A stretch of 64,000 nucleotides of DNA, from positions 1 to 64,000 of the forward strand of contig DASVRI010000045.1 in assembly GCA_036388675.1 (NCBI GenBank), given 5' to 3'. The notes beneath the pieces were generated by a model. It searched no databases and had not been told where the DNA came from. It saw only the letters and a list, made by a program, of their open reading frames with translations. Positions 7,533 through 17,339 of this stretch are shown piece after piece; the stretch's first letter is position 1, and each line of letters opens with the position of its first letter. A program made the position numbers and the translations under genes. Source of the DNA: DASVUS01 sp036388675 (lineage in GTDB: Bacteria; Armatimonadota; Abditibacteriia; Abditibacteriales; Abditibacteriaceae).

Positions 7533-10334
7533 ATGCTGCGCTCCGTCCAAGATCGTTATCTGCCGCCAGACCACAACGCCTTTGTCGCCGGCGAACCGCC
7601 GACAGGTCGCGTCATTGTCATCGCGCCGACGCGTGCGGCCTGCGAGACAATTGAAATTGCACTCGCCTTGCACCTCGAAACCTACCTGGAGCGCACGCAT
7701 GGCGAGCGCGTGCGCGAACTGGCGCGGAGCGGCAAAGGCTTCGGCATCGTGGCCGGAACGGGGACGGGAAAGACACTGGCCGTGCGCCCCATCGCCGAGG
7801 AGATTCTCAAGGCACCTCTGCGCGTGGGAGTGGTGAACCGCGAGCGCGAGGCGACCCCTGAACTGCCGCACCTCAACGCGATTGTGGTGACAACGGGTAT
7901 CGCGCGCCGCTGGTTTCAGGACGGCGATATTCTGCCCCATGATACGCTCGTGGTGGATGAAATTCACCAGACCTCGGCAGAACTGGAACTCTGTCTTGCC
8001 CTGGGCAAACGCGTTGGGTGCCGTTTCATCTGGCTGTCCGCGACGGTTGATCCGTCGTTTTACCGTAAATATCTGAACTCCGCCGATGTGCTGGAAGTGT
8101 ATTCTTTCGACCCGGAAAAGGCCGCCGATGTGCAAGTCGAAAACAAGATGCCGGTCGAATTCCTCGCCGACCCGTTTATCAAAGAAGTGATGCGTCGCAA
8201 GCGTGGAGTCGGCGTGTTTCTGCCCACGCGCGCCGGTGTGGAGCAGGCCGCAGCGGCGGTGCGGGCGCGTTTCCCGCGCCTGAACGCAGCCTATTACCAC
8301 GGCGGCGAGCCGATTCGTGCCATTCGCCCCTTTCTGGAAGAAGGCGGGGCCGAAAAACCCTATCTGCTGGCGATGACCGCTGCCGGACAAAGCGCGCTCA
8401 ACGTGCGTGGTCTCGATACGGTCATTATCGATGACACGCGCTTTGCCAACGTCATCAAAAACGGACGCAACGTGCTGACGCGCCTGCACCTGGGCAGCAA
8501 CGAAATCCTACAGATGGCCGGACGAGTACACGGACGCGTTGAGGGCGGGCGTGTGTTCATTCTCTCCGACCGCGACATCAACTTTGCGACGTTGCGCCCC
8601 ACCGCGCCGGAGTTTCAGTTGGCCGGCGATTCAGAGCGCGTCGCGCTGACCTGTGCCGACCTGGGCGTGCGCGCCGACGAACTGGACTTGCCGGTTCCAC
8701 TCGACCGCATTGCCTATCGTCGTGCCCTGGGTGGGTTGCAGCAGCGCGGCATCATCGACGAGCGAGGACGCCTTTCAGCGTATGGCAAAGCGGTCGAGGC
8801 GATGCCGGTAGACCGTGCCTGGGCCGAACTCATCGTGAACGCCGATGACGATCTCGTCCCTTACCTGGCAGTCATGAGTTCGATTGAAAGCTTACATCGC
8901 ATGACGCGCGAAGACCGCAATATCGAAGGACTTGTCGTGCCGGGCAGCGACCACCTCACAACTTATAACCTGTATGCTGAGGCGTATCAGCGCGCCGGTT
9001 TCGTGGGTGAAGTCTATGGCCTACCGCGCCATCTATTCGATGCGGAAGCCATCGTGGCCTGGGCCGGGGAACGTGGCGTGCTGGTGAAGTCGGTGGAAGA
9101 TGCGGCGCTGGCCACAGCGAGCGTTTTTCGTGGCGTCGGGTTGCCGCTACCCACGGAAATGCCGCTGGCAAACGACTCTGTTTTGCGCCGCTTCACCGAT
9201 TTGGTGGCGCAGTTCATGCCTTTCGACCTGGTAATTGATGAAGAAACTGCTGATGGGCAGCAGGCCCGTGTCTCGAAGAACAGCATGTGCGGCAGTTGGG
9301 GAGCAATCGCCGGCACTCTGCATTACTTTGCCGACCGCCATGGCGTGCCGCGCGCCTCCATCGAGGGCACGCAAATCCCGCTTAACCGCTTGCGCCGCTA
9401 CGCGCGGCAATCTCCGGCGGAATTCATCTATGATGCGCGGCATCCGAGTACTCCACTGCTGCTCAACCAACGAGTCGAGTATTTTGGCTTTGTCTTGGAG
9501 CGCCACAGCGAGCCGGTTAAGGTGTTTCGGCCAGATCACGCTGAGCAGGCGCGCCGCGCGCTGGCCGAGGCCGTAGCGCGCAACGAAGCACTGCACATGG
9601 CGGTGCAGAAAAACCGCGAGGCTATTGAAGAGGTGCGCGAGTTGTATCGACGCTCCGGTGGAAAAACGCCCCGCCTGAGCCTGGCTGAACTCACCGAGAT
9701 GTACAAGCAGCAACTCGATAGCCTGGGCGTGAATTCGCTGCAAGAGTTCCGCAACGCGCGTCTGACGGTGCGTGTCGGCGACTTCGTGCCGCCAAAGCTG
9801 CGCGCGCAACTCATGGCACTCCCTTCAACCGCGCGCGTGCGCGACCAGGACGTGGAAATTACCTATGACGTTGAAGAGCGCAACATCACAGCGCCGGATA
9901 CACCTACTGCACGAGGCAACGAGTCGTTAAAGGCTCAGAGCGAAGCTCAGACCCAAGCTCAAGCACTTGTCGGCGTGGCGCGTCTGCGCTTGCCGGAGAA
10001 GTTGGCGCGCAGCCTCACAGATGAGGAACTGCCGGTTCTCGATCGCCCCTTGCGCTTCCTGGTGACGCGCGGACAGCGTGGCGCCGTGCGCGCCGCGACA
10101 CTTGAGGAACTTCGGGAATTACTCGAAGGGCCGTGGACACCTAACGAAGGTGAATTCGGAAGCGCACCTCGTTATGAGCACCGTGACGGGCATCGGTCAA
10201 ACGAAGTGCGCGCCCAGCGCAACAGTCGCGCCGCTCGAAGTGGTGGCAGTTCGCGAGGCGGCACTCGGCGAGGTGCCGGCGGCCCGAAACGCCCTGGAGG
10301 CCCCGGTCGCGGAGGTCGGCGCCGTCCACGCTAA
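7533..10334 (+). CDS. DEAH-box (HrpA/HrpB-like) helicase with Arg/Gly-rich tail
   Basis: The 933-aa product is an SF2 helicase. Motif I is GTGTGKT (residues 75-81), motif II is DEIH (142-145), motif III is LSATVD, and the second RecA domain holds MTAAGQSALNVRGLDTVII and QMAGRVHGR (motif VI). A winged-helix/ratchet-like region follows (AYRRALGGLQQRGIID). The last 60 residues are a basic Arg/Gly-rich tail ending GGPGRGGRRRPR, as in RNA-binding RGG boxes. The family unwinds RNA or remodels RNPs using NTP. An in-frame GTG lies 9 nt upstream of the chosen ATG. The length is greater than typical HrpB (about 820 aa), mainly because of the tail and a low-complexity QSEAQTQAQAL insert. Confidence 0.85.
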   Translation: MLRSVQDRYLPPDHNAFVAGEPPTGRVIVIAPTRAACETIEIALALHLETYLERTHGERVRELARSGKGFGIVAGTGTGKTLAVRPIAEEILKAPLRVGVVNREREATPELPHLNAIVVTTGIARRWFQDGDILPHDTLVVDEIHQTSAELELCLALGKRVGCRFIWLSATVDPSFYRKYLNSADVLEVYSFDPEKAADVQVENKMPVEFLADPFIKEVMRRKRGVGVFLPTRAGVEQAAAAVRARFPRLNAAYYHGGEPIRAIRPFLEEGGAEKPYLLAMTAAGQSALNVRGLDTVIIDDTRFANVIKNGRNVLTRLHLGSNEILQMAGRVHGRVEGGRVFILSDRDINFATLRPTAPEFQLAGDSERVALTCADLGVRADELDLPVPLDRIAYRRALGGLQQRGIIDERGRLSAYGKAVEAMPVDRAWAELIVNADDDLVPYLAVMSSIESLHRMTREDRNIEGLVVPGSDHLTTYNLYAEAYQRAGFVGEVYGLPRHLFDAEAIVAWAGERGVLVKSVEDAALATASVFRGVGLPLPTEMPLANDSVLRRFTDLVAQFMPFDLVIDEETADGQQARVSKNSMCGSWGAIAGTLHYFADRHGVPRASIEGTQIPLNRLRRYARQSPAEFIYDARHPSTPLLLNQRVEYFGFVLERHSEPVKVFRPDHAEQARRALAEAVARNEALHMAVQKNREAIEEVRELYRRSGGKTPRLSLAELTEMYKQQLDSLGVNSLQEFRNARLTVRVGDFVPPKLRAQLMALPSTARVRDQDVEITYDVEERNITAPDTPTARGNESLKAQSEAQTQAQALVGVARLRLPEKLARSLTDEELPVLDRPLRFLVTRGQRGAVRAATLEELRELLEGPWTPNEGEFGSAPRYEHRDGHRSNEVRAQRNSRAARSGGSSRGGTRRGAGGPKRPGGPGRGGRRRPR

Positions 10335-10408
10335 TCACTAGCGACAGCTTCGAGTACTCGGATGAATGCACCGGCAAACGGAAAGTATCTCATGAATAGA
10401 GTGTGCAT

Positions 10409-10471
10409 TAACCGCGACCGCAAGGAAGCGCGCTTTTTAGTATCAAGCCCGTTTCCTTGCGGTCGCGGTTA
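10409..10471. repeat. REP-like hairpin (19-bp perfect arms)
   Basis: Arms at 10409-10427 (TAACCGCGACCGCAAGGAA) and 10453-10471 are perfect inverted copies with a 25-nt loop. The ACCGCGACCG core recurs in the hairpin at 18335-18404, so this is a dispersed family. It lies between the convergent helicase and glycosidase genes and may also stop transcription. Confidence 0.65.
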
Positions 10472-10531
10472 GTGGAATGCCTTCCGGTATGGTTCGCTCA
10501 CCCTTTGTGAGAGCTCTTCAGAGCTACAGGC

Positions 10532-13500
10532 TCAACGCGTTACTTCTTCGGCAGGCGGCTTTGCCGGACTCGCGATACGCGCTTGCGCCTGCGATTGCAC
10601 TGCTGTCGTGGGCGAGTAGATTTCGATTTCGCGCAGCATCAGTTTGGTTCCGTGGCCCTCGCCGCCCCAGGTTTTTTTCATCGCGTTGTGGGCCGTCTCG
10701 TCGGACGTGAATCCGTAGGTGGCGCGACGCACCACCAGTCGCAGCTTATCGGTTGTCACCGGCGCGAATTGATGTATGAAGAAATTTGTGTCCTGATACC
10801 AGGTGTTGACGATAGTTTCGGTATTCTCAACCAGGTCTGTAGCCGATTGCGGCGTGCGCACTTCTTCCAGTGTGACCCACTTGCCGGCATCAAGATACTG
10901 CAAATCGTAGTCGAGCAGAGCGCTGAACTGGTTATCGGCACGAACGCTGCGAATCAGCATTTTGCTGACCAGACGCGGCTGGGCGAAAGAAATCGCCAAT
11001 GTTTGCGGCACCACCTGGCCCGAAGCAGACACGGGCAAATCTCCAATCCAGAACTTCGGGTTGCCGGTGTTGCCATGCGGATGGCCGTCGTGAAATACTT
11101 CCACGATGCCGTTGTTCAGCCACGCCGCTTCGCCTTTAACCGGCGCCGAGTAAGAGAACGTCGCACCCGAAGCTATGTTGCGTCCAAAGTCGATTGGCAC
11201 AGGTATCACATCCTGACCTCTGCCCAGCATCAAATACTGCGGCAGTTGTGATACGGGCAAACGCACCTTGCCGCCTTCAACAGCTACAGTGCGCGAGTTG
11301 CCAAACGCATCGACGACGCGAAGTGAAGTTCCGGTGTTAACGCTCAGTTCAAGCACCTGATCGAGCGTGCCCAGGTTGCGCAGCACAATCGTGGAGCCAT
11401 CGAGTGCTTTGTAGCGCAGACCCATGAAAATTTTGTTGCCGGTCGGGCCAAAGTTCAATGCACCCGAGTACTCGCGACCCAGCGCACTGGTCATGGCATA
11501 GCGCGTGCGCAACGCCAACGCGCCCGGATGCGGCCCCGAGCGCGACCACAGATAAGACGGCACCTGCGAATAACCACCTTCATTGAGGTAGTAATAGTTG
11601 TTGTGCTCGGAGGGAACGCCCAGAGTTTCCAGCAGGTCGCGGTGCATCGTGATGCGCACAGCCTGCGCCAGCCCCAGAAAGTTACCGCCGCGCACGCCGG
11701 TAATGACACGCTCGGTTTGCCAGACCGGCTTGTTGGCATCGCCATGCTGCGCCATCAACTTGCGCAAGGCGCCGAACTTCCAGCGCCAATGCACCTCGTC
11801 GATGCTCTCGTGGCCTTCGTAGTCGTGCAGCGAGAGAATGTCAACGTGTGGCCCGCCGCCCAATTTATAGAAGCTCTCATACCACGGCATGATGATGCCG
11901 CATATAGAGGGTCCCATTACTTGCGCCTGTGGGTCGATGCTCTTAATCAAAGGCGATAGCTGCTTCAGCATCGTTACATACTCTTCCGGTTTCATGCTGA
12001 AGTTGGGCTCGTTCATCACTTCCCAATATTTGACGCGTCCTTTGAAGTGCTGCACGTAAGCGCGCACGGTTTCGGGCGTGCAATCTTTTTTGTCGGAGAA
12101 CTGCACGAAGAAAGTAGCCCCGTATTCGGTGGCCATTTTGACCTGTTTGTCGAGTTCGGCGATATTCCTTTTCAATTCTTCCGCATTGCCGGACTTGGCG
12201 TGCAGGCGCATGTTGACAAGTCCGACAAACATCTGGCGCGGCGCATCGGTCCAGCCGCCGGGCGATTCGCCGGCAGTAAGTGTGTTCATGCCGCCGAATT
12301 TTGAAGTCACACCGAAATGCTGGCCAATGCTGAGCAGCCGCTGTCCCCGATGTGAAATTTCACAGGAAACGGAATACCAACCCATTTTGGGCGGCGTGAA
12401 GGAGAATGATTGTTTTGCTTCGACATTGTCCTGCAATGGCAGAGCAAACGTGCCCTGAGAAATTTGATTGCCGAACACATCCTGAACGCGATAGGCGACA
12501 TCAACTTCGCGCACCTGACGATTTGCCGCAGGAACCACAAATTGCACCGGCACCGGTTGCAAGTTGTAGGCGATGTTATATGGCAGTGAAGTAGCGATGG
12601 ACGGCGTAAGCCCCAGTAGTAACGCGCTGCGTTTTACAACGCCTTTCTTGGCCGCATCGAAGAAGTCGCTTTCGGCACGCACGACTGCGGGGCTGGGCTT
12701 GTAGTATTTGAAATTGGGACCGTTCGGGTCTTGAACCGAGGTTGCGCCAACCCACAAGCGGTCGTTGCGATCAACCGCCAGAGGCGTGTAGCCGCTGTGC
12801 ACGCTCCAGGGATCGCCCCACTGGAACTGTCCTTCACGTTGCAAAATGGTGGCGATACTGGCGTCGAACTTCGTCACGCGACCGGGGTTGCCCCAGGCCA
12901 TCGCGTAAATATTACCTTTGGAATCGACCGCGACCGAGTGCAACAATTCGCTGCCATCGGGATTGCGCGTATTGGCCGCAGCGCCAATAGTCTTAACCAA
13001 AGCGCCCGTCGCATCAAACTTATAAATCTGATTGGTCGCCGCCAGCACATAAAGGTTGCCGGCGCGGTCGCCGGCCATATCCTGCACATCGCGCAGCGGG
13101 CGAGCGAGCTTTACGGGCGTGGCGAGTACTCCATTGCTACCAATGACATCAATTTGCGCACTGCCCGGCCCTGTCCAGCCTTTGTCCTGCACGGCATTGT
13201 CGCGGCTGCCCAGCACAGCGATTTGCTCCTGCCCCCTCACCGGCCAAATGGTGATGGCCGCAGGGCGCGGCAACGCGATATTTTTCAACAGCCTGCCATT
13301 GGTGCCAAACTGCTGCACCATGTCAGCTTTGGGTTGCGTCACATAGACGTTGCCTTTGCTGTCCACAGCAATGCGCTGCGGGTCGTTCTTTTCACCCAGA
13401 GCCGCATCGCGCACCGAGAACTGACTGAGGAATTTACCCTGCGCATCGAACTTCTGCACGCGTCCATTGCCGCGGAACTCTTTCTTTTGGTCATCGTAGC

Positions 13501-13705
13501 GCAGGCCGTCCAGCACATACACGTTGTTGGTGACATCGAAAGCGATATCGCGTAGTTCCAGGAATTGCCCCGGCCCCGAACCCGCTCCACCGATTTCCAG
13601 ATCGGAGCCTTCGGCAGCGGCATAAGCAACAGTCGAGTTGACAACGGCAAATAACACGAAGAGCACACGCCACAAAAGGCAAGCCCTCACTGAGAAATAC
13701 TTCAT
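10532..13705 (-). CDS. Secreted NHL-propeller / TIM-barrel glycosidase with discoidin-like C-terminus
   Basis: The 1057-aa product has a signal peptide (RACLLWRVLFVLFAVVNSTVAYA). Residues about 35-330 form NHL/SMP-type beta-propeller repeats (IAVDSKGNVYVT, SVAVDSKGNIYAM, DRAGNLYVLA). A beta-sandwich linker follows. A TIM barrel of GH39/GH5-like type has a putative acid/base E566 in VMNEPNF and a putative nucleophile E665 in WQTERVI, 99 residues apart. The last 200 residues resemble an F5/8-type carbohydrate-binding domain (SKMLIRSVRADNQFSALLDYDLQYLD). It probably acts on extracellular polysaccharide; the substrate is unknown. AAGGA lies about 10 nt before ATG 13705. It is transcribed in the same direction as the downstream beta-galactosidase gene. 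Confidence 0.75.
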   Translation of the reverse strand: MKYFSVRACLLWRVLFVLFAVVNSTVAYAAAEGSDLEIGGAGSGPGQFLELRDIAFDVTNNVYVLDGLRYDDQKKEFRGNGRVQKFDAQGKFLSQFSVRDAALGEKNDPQRIAVDSKGNVYVTQPKADMVQQFGTNGRLLKNIALPRPAAITIWPVRGQEQIAVLGSRDNAVQDKGWTGPGSAQIDVIGSNGVLATPVKLARPLRDVQDMAGDRAGNLYVLAATNQIYKFDATGALVKTIGAAANTRNPDGSELLHSVAVDSKGNIYAMAWGNPGRVTKFDASIATILQREGQFQWGDPWSVHSGYTPLAVDRNDRLWVGATSVQDPNGPNFKYYKPSPAVVRAESDFFDAAKKGVVKRSALLLGLTPSIATSLPYNIAYNLQPVPVQFVVPAANRQVREVDVAYRVQDVFGNQISQGTFALPLQDNVEAKQSFSFTPPKMGWYSVSCEISHRGQRLLSIGQHFGVTSKFGGMNTLTAGESPGGWTDAPRQMFVGLVNMRLHAKSGNAEELKRNIAELDKQVKMATEYGATFFVQFSDKKDCTPETVRAYVQHFKGRVKYWEVMNEPNFSMKPEEYVTMLKQLSPLIKSIDPQAQVMGPSICGIIMPWYESFYKLGGGPHVDILSLHDYEGHESIDEVHWRWKFGALRKLMAQHGDANKPVWQTERVITGVRGGNFLGLAQAVRITMHRDLLETLGVPSEHNNYYYLNEGGYSQVPSYLWSRSGPHPGALALRTRYAMTSALGREYSGALNFGPTGNKIFMGLRYKALDGSTIVLRNLGTLDQVLELSVNTGTSLRVVDAFGNSRTVAVEGGKVRLPVSQLPQYLMLGRGQDVIPVPIDFGRNIASGATFSYSAPVKGEAAWLNNGIVEVFHDGHPHGNTGNPKFWIGDLPVSASGQVVPQTLAISFAQPRLVSKMLIRSVRADNQFSALLDYDLQYLDAGKWVTLEEVRTPQSATDLVENTETIVNTWYQDTNFFIHQFAPVTTDKLRLVVRRATYGFTSDETAHNAMKKTWGGEGHGTKLMLREIEIYSPTTAVQSQAQARIASPAKPPAEEVTR

Positions 13706-14045
13706 GTAACTTTGTCCTTCTCTACACACGGAAACGCCTGACTCTCAGAAATGCTTCGACACACAGGCAATGTTAATTCACAACCTGCTCGTGTTGACGC
13801 CACGCAGCGCATTAAGTTGCGATTGACAGCAGACAATGTGCGCGATGTAAACCGAGCATTCAAAAAGCGCAAGTCGAGTACTAAGCGCTTGCTTCAAACT
13901 ATTGCCGAACAGATGATCTGATGCTGCACAGCACATCTCCAACGGGTGTCATTTCGAGCAAAGCGAGGAATCTTTAACCGCTGCAACTAAGATTCCTCGC
14001 TTTGCTCGAAATGACACCCGTTTGCGGCCTACTCACTTCCACAAT
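13706..14045. other. Intergenic spacer dominated by a long hairpin
   Basis: No gene is visible. Apart from the hairpin at 13942-14021 the spacer has only the near-match GAGTACTA at 13876 and no recognisable promoter pair. Confidence 0.5.
13942..14021. repeat. Inverted repeat with 33-bp perfect arms (REP/MITE-like)
   Basis: Arms 13942-13974 and 13989-14021 are perfect complements with a 14-nt loop. They contain TGTCATTTCGAGCAAAGCGA, a sequence type seen as a dispersed intergenic repeat in many unrelated bacteria (from memory). It lies between the beta-galactosidase stop and the next gene's start and could also terminate transcription. Confidence 0.7.
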
Positions 14046-17000
14046 TCAAAACAAGTTCTCGCGGGCAAGAACGCCCGGCTTTTCCTGGCGCAGGGCGTAG
14101 GGCCGAATGCGATAGGCAAAGCGAAATTCGCCCGGCTGAATGAGATATTGCTCTAATGTGTCGGGGCCGCAACTATTCGTGCCCACGCCGCGATGTGCGT
14201 GGTCGATGTTGACGATCACTTCGGGTCGCGGCTGCAAGTCGGTGGTGTGGCGCGCGTTAAACAAATCGGCGGCAGTGAAGTGGCTGGCCGAGAATTCGAG
14301 CATTTCCTCTCCGGCAAAGAGCAACCCGCTTTGGGCCGCATCCTCGAGAGTGAACCAGCGCACATCGGTCTTATGGCCGTGTTCCTGCGGCATGATGTAA
14401 GGCACATACTGCTCGGTTACAGCGCCCGAATACAAGCCGACAGCGGCGGCGCGCTTGCGGTCGCAGTAATTTTCGTGCGGGCCGCGTCCCAACCAGGTGA
14501 GATGTTCAAACGCCGGCGCAAGGCTCAACGTCACGCCGATGCGCGGCAAGTCGGGCAGCGTTTTGTCGGCGACGACAGTGTTCTCTACGAGAATGTCGCC
14601 GCCGGGCAGAAATGAGTACTCGTGACGATGCTCGAAGCGCCCGCCTTTCACTGTGCCGATTTGGTGAATGCTGAGCGTGATTGTTCCATTACGGCTGGTT
14701 TGTGCTGCTACCGATTGAGTCGAAAGTGTCAGTTCATTGAGACCGGCGGCCAGCCAACGACCCATTGGTTTGTGCTCCTGGCCTGACCAGCCGCGAATGC
14801 CATCGTTATCGGTTGTAGCGCGCCACACGTTGAGTTGTGGCCCCTGCACCAGCATCTCCTCGCCGCGCCAGCGCAACGAGGTCATTACACCACGTTGCCT
14901 GTCGGCAACAACTTCCAACTCGCTGCCGCGCACCACGATGCGCTCGGCGTCTTCTTCCAGAGCGAACTCGCTCGTTTTGGCCAGCTTCTTCTTCGGTGCC
15001 GCTTTAGCTTTGGCCGGCCATGCCAACTGTTCCCACGCCACTTCATGACCGGCTTGCGCCCACGGCGTGTCTTTGGCGGTGACGAAACGCACATTCAAGA
15101 AACATTCCTGGCCCGGTTGTAATTGTGGGGGTTTGATGGACAGTGTTACGTCTTCTGTTGCGCCCGGTGCAGTTTTAAACGCCGGCAGTTTGCCGCGCTG
15201 CACAACTTCGCCATCGACGGTCAGTTCCCAACTGCCGCGCAGCCAGGCCAGCGTGGTGAAATCTTGCTTATTCGTTACGCGCAGCTTGCCGTTCTTCAAA
15301 TTTCCCGCTGCAATTCCCACCGGCTGCGCCAGTTTCTTGAACTCGAACATGCCCGGATGCGGTGTGCGGTCGGGCCAGATAAGGCCATCGCAGACGAAGT
15401 TAAAATCGTTGGGCTGGTCGCCGAAGTCGCCGCCATAGGCCCAGTAGGCGCGGCCTTCTTTATCGACTTGCTTGATGCCATGATCCACCCATTCCCAGAT
15501 GAAGCCGCCCTGCAAACCGTGATGGTTTTCAAAAGCATCGAAGTATTCGCCCAGGCAACCGTTGCTGTTGCCCATGGCGTGCGAGTACTCGCAAAGAATT
15601 AAGGGACGACGTTTGTCCTGGCGCTGGTTATTCTCTGCCCACCTGATGATGGAGTCAATTGAAGAATACATCGGGCATATGATGTCGCTGGCGGCTGTGC
15701 CCGGCGTCCTGTCGGCGTGCCACCAACCGGAGATGGCGCTTTCGTAATGCAGCGGACGGCTTGGATCGTATTTGCGAATCCAGCCCGCCATTGCGTCGTG
15801 GTTGGGGCCGTAGCCGCTCTCGTTGCCCAACGACCACAGAATGACACTCGGATGATTTTTATCGCGCTCCACCATGCGCAGGCCGCGTTCCAGGAAAGCG
15901 CTCGCATAGCGCGGGTCGTGCGCCACTTCGTGCGGATAAGCGTGCGATTCAACATCCGCCTCGTCAATGAGATAAAGGCCATATTCATCGCACAGCTCAT
16001 ACCACAACGCATCGTCGGGATAGTGTGAGGTGCGTACCGCGTTGAAGTTGAACTGCTTCATCAAGCGAATGTCGGCCAGCATCGATTCGCGCGTCAATGC
16101 TTTGCCGGTTGTGTCGTCGTGCTCGTGGCGGTTGACGCCTTTAATGAGCACCGGCCTGCCGTTGATCAGCAGCTCGTTGTTTTGCACTTCGACCCGCCGA
16201 AAGCCGATGCGAGTACTCGTGGCTTCCACTTCTTCGCCCGCCGGGTTGCGCAGCGAGACAACGCAGGTATAAAGATTCGGTTCTTCAGAAGACCACAGCT
16301 TCGGCGCGTTGACTTCGCCTTCCAACAGCGCCTGCAATCGTGGCTTGTTGTAGTCGCGCGCACGAGTTTCCACCGGCGCCTGCAACGGCTTCTTCCACGC
16401 GGCTTTGCCCCTGGCATCGAAGAGTTGCACCTGAACACTCCAGCCGACTTCCGACTGGCCGGGAAAGCCAACTTTTGTTGCCACCTTCAAGCGCCCGCGT
16501 GTGAAGTCGTCTTGCAGTTCAGGACGGCAGAAAACATCCTGAATGTACGTGGGCGCCGTAGCGTAAAGATAAACATCGCGATAGATGCCGCCCATCCACC
16601 ACTGGTCCTGATCTTCAACAAAACTTGCATCCGACCACTTCACCACAACTGCCGCTAATGTGTTGGTCTGGTCCGCCTGCACAAAGGGCGTGATGTCAAA
16701 TTCCGAGGGCAGCCGCGTGTCTTTGCTCATGCCGACGGGCTGACCGTTCACATAAACATAAAGCACGCTTTCCGCACCGCCGAAGTGCAGCACAATGCGG
16801 CGTCCGTTCCATGCGGCGGGAACATCGAACTGCGTGCGATAGAGACCGGTCGGGTTGTCATGGGGCACGTGCGGCGGCTCTTGCGGAAACGGCATCTGGA
16901 CATTGGTGTAGTGCGGCTTATCGAAGCCGTGCATTGTCCAGTTGCTGGGCACCGGCAATGTGCTCCAGCCTTCCTGCGAGGTGTCAAATTCCGGTTGGAT

Positions 17001-17222
17001 AAACGCCTCGGGAATGGCTTCCGGGCAAGGCGCCAGTTGAAAATTCCACGTGCCGTTGAGCAGCTTAAACCAGGGTGATGCCTGGCGATCTTGTGTCCGT
17101 GCGCTCGCGGCATCGGGGAAGGTGTAAGAAGTTGCTCTGGCGGGCAGGCGATTGATCTGATTGATTTCAGGCGCCACCCATGTGCGGGCACCGCCAGCTT
17201 GAAGCAGGGGAAGAGTTTGCAT
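14046..17222 (-). CDS. lacZ: Beta-galactosidase, GH2 (LacZ type)
   Basis: The 1058-aa product has the full LacZ domain order: jelly-roll sugar-binding domain (about 45-210, with VPSNWTMHGFDKPHYTNVQ and YVNGQPVGMSKDTRLPSEFD), immunoglobulin domain, TIM barrel, second immunoglobulin domain and a beta-sandwich small chain at the C-terminus (RGPHENYCDRK). The acid/base is E468 in LGNESGYG and the nucleophile is E545 in LCEYSHAMGNS, with NRHEHDDTTG upstream. It hydrolyses beta-galactosides; no signal peptide, so cytoplasmic. A 12-bp hairpin (17221-17256) overlaps the start codon, and there is no Shine-Dalgarno. Codon E545 lies inside a GAGTACTC palindrome. An uncharged insert with KAKAAPKKKLAKTSE near residue 740 is unusual. 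Confidence 0.93.
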   Translation of the reverse strand: MQTLPLLQAGGARTWVAPEINQINRLPARATSYTFPDAASARTQDRQASPWFKLLNGTWNFQLAPCPEAIPEAFIQPEFDTSQEGWSTLPVPSNWTMHGFDKPHYTNVQMPFPQEPPHVPHDNPTGLYRTQFDVPAAWNGRRIVLHFGGAESVLYVYVNGQPVGMSKDTRLPSEFDITPFVQADQTNTLAAVVVKWSDASFVEDQDQWWMGGIYRDVYLYATAPTYIQDVFCRPELQDDFTRGRLKVATKVGFPGQSEVGWSVQVQLFDARGKAAWKKPLQAPVETRARDYNKPRLQALLEGEVNAPKLWSSEEPNLYTCVVSLRNPAGEEVEATSTRIGFRRVEVQNNELLINGRPVLIKGVNRHEHDDTTGKALTRESMLADIRLMKQFNFNAVRTSHYPDDALWYELCDEYGLYLIDEADVESHAYPHEVAHDPRYASAFLERGLRMVERDKNHPSVILWSLGNESGYGPNHDAMAGWIRKYDPSRPLHYESAISGWWHADRTPGTAASDIICPMYSSIDSIIRWAENNQRQDKRRPLILCEYSHAMGNSNGCLGEYFDAFENHHGLQGGFIWEWVDHGIKQVDKEGRAYWAYGGDFGDQPNDFNFVCDGLIWPDRTPHPGMFEFKKLAQPVGIAAGNLKNGKLRVTNKQDFTTLAWLRGSWELTVDGEVVQRGKLPAFKTAPGATEDVTLSIKPPQLQPGQECFLNVRFVTAKDTPWAQAGHEVAWEQLAWPAKAKAAPKKKLAKTSEFALEEDAERIVVRGSELEVVADRQRGVMTSLRWRGEEMLVQGPQLNVWRATTDNDGIRGWSGQEHKPMGRWLAAGLNELTLSTQSVAAQTSRNGTITLSIHQIGTVKGGRFEHRHEYSFLPGGDILVENTVVADKTLPDLPRIGVTLSLAPAFEHLTWLGRGPHENYCDRKRAAAVGLYSGAVTEQYVPYIMPQEHGHKTDVRWFTLEDAAQSGLLFAGEEMLEFSASHFTAADLFNARHTTDLQPRPEVIVNIDHAHRGVGTNSCGPDTLEQYLIQPGEFRFAYRIRPYALRQEKPGVLARENLF

Positions 17223-17256
17223 AAGGTCGCAGTATAAACCGATGCTGCGACCTTAT
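17220..17256 (-). promoter_or_regulatory. Start-codon hairpin and -10-like box of lacZ
   Basis: ATAAGGTCGCAG and CTGCGACCTTAT form a perfect 12-bp stem that contains the A and T of the lacZ ATG. A TATACT lies 8 nt before the ATG on the minus strand, so the message could start at or very near the start codon. Either folding or leaderless initiation would explain the missing ribosome site. Confidence 0.4.
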
Positions 17257-17339
17257 CGAGAGCGAGTACTCAAAGCGGCGCTGCGAAAACAGCGTATGCC
17301 ACGCACTGCCAAAACAGCTTCTTATAGCTCTTGTAACTC

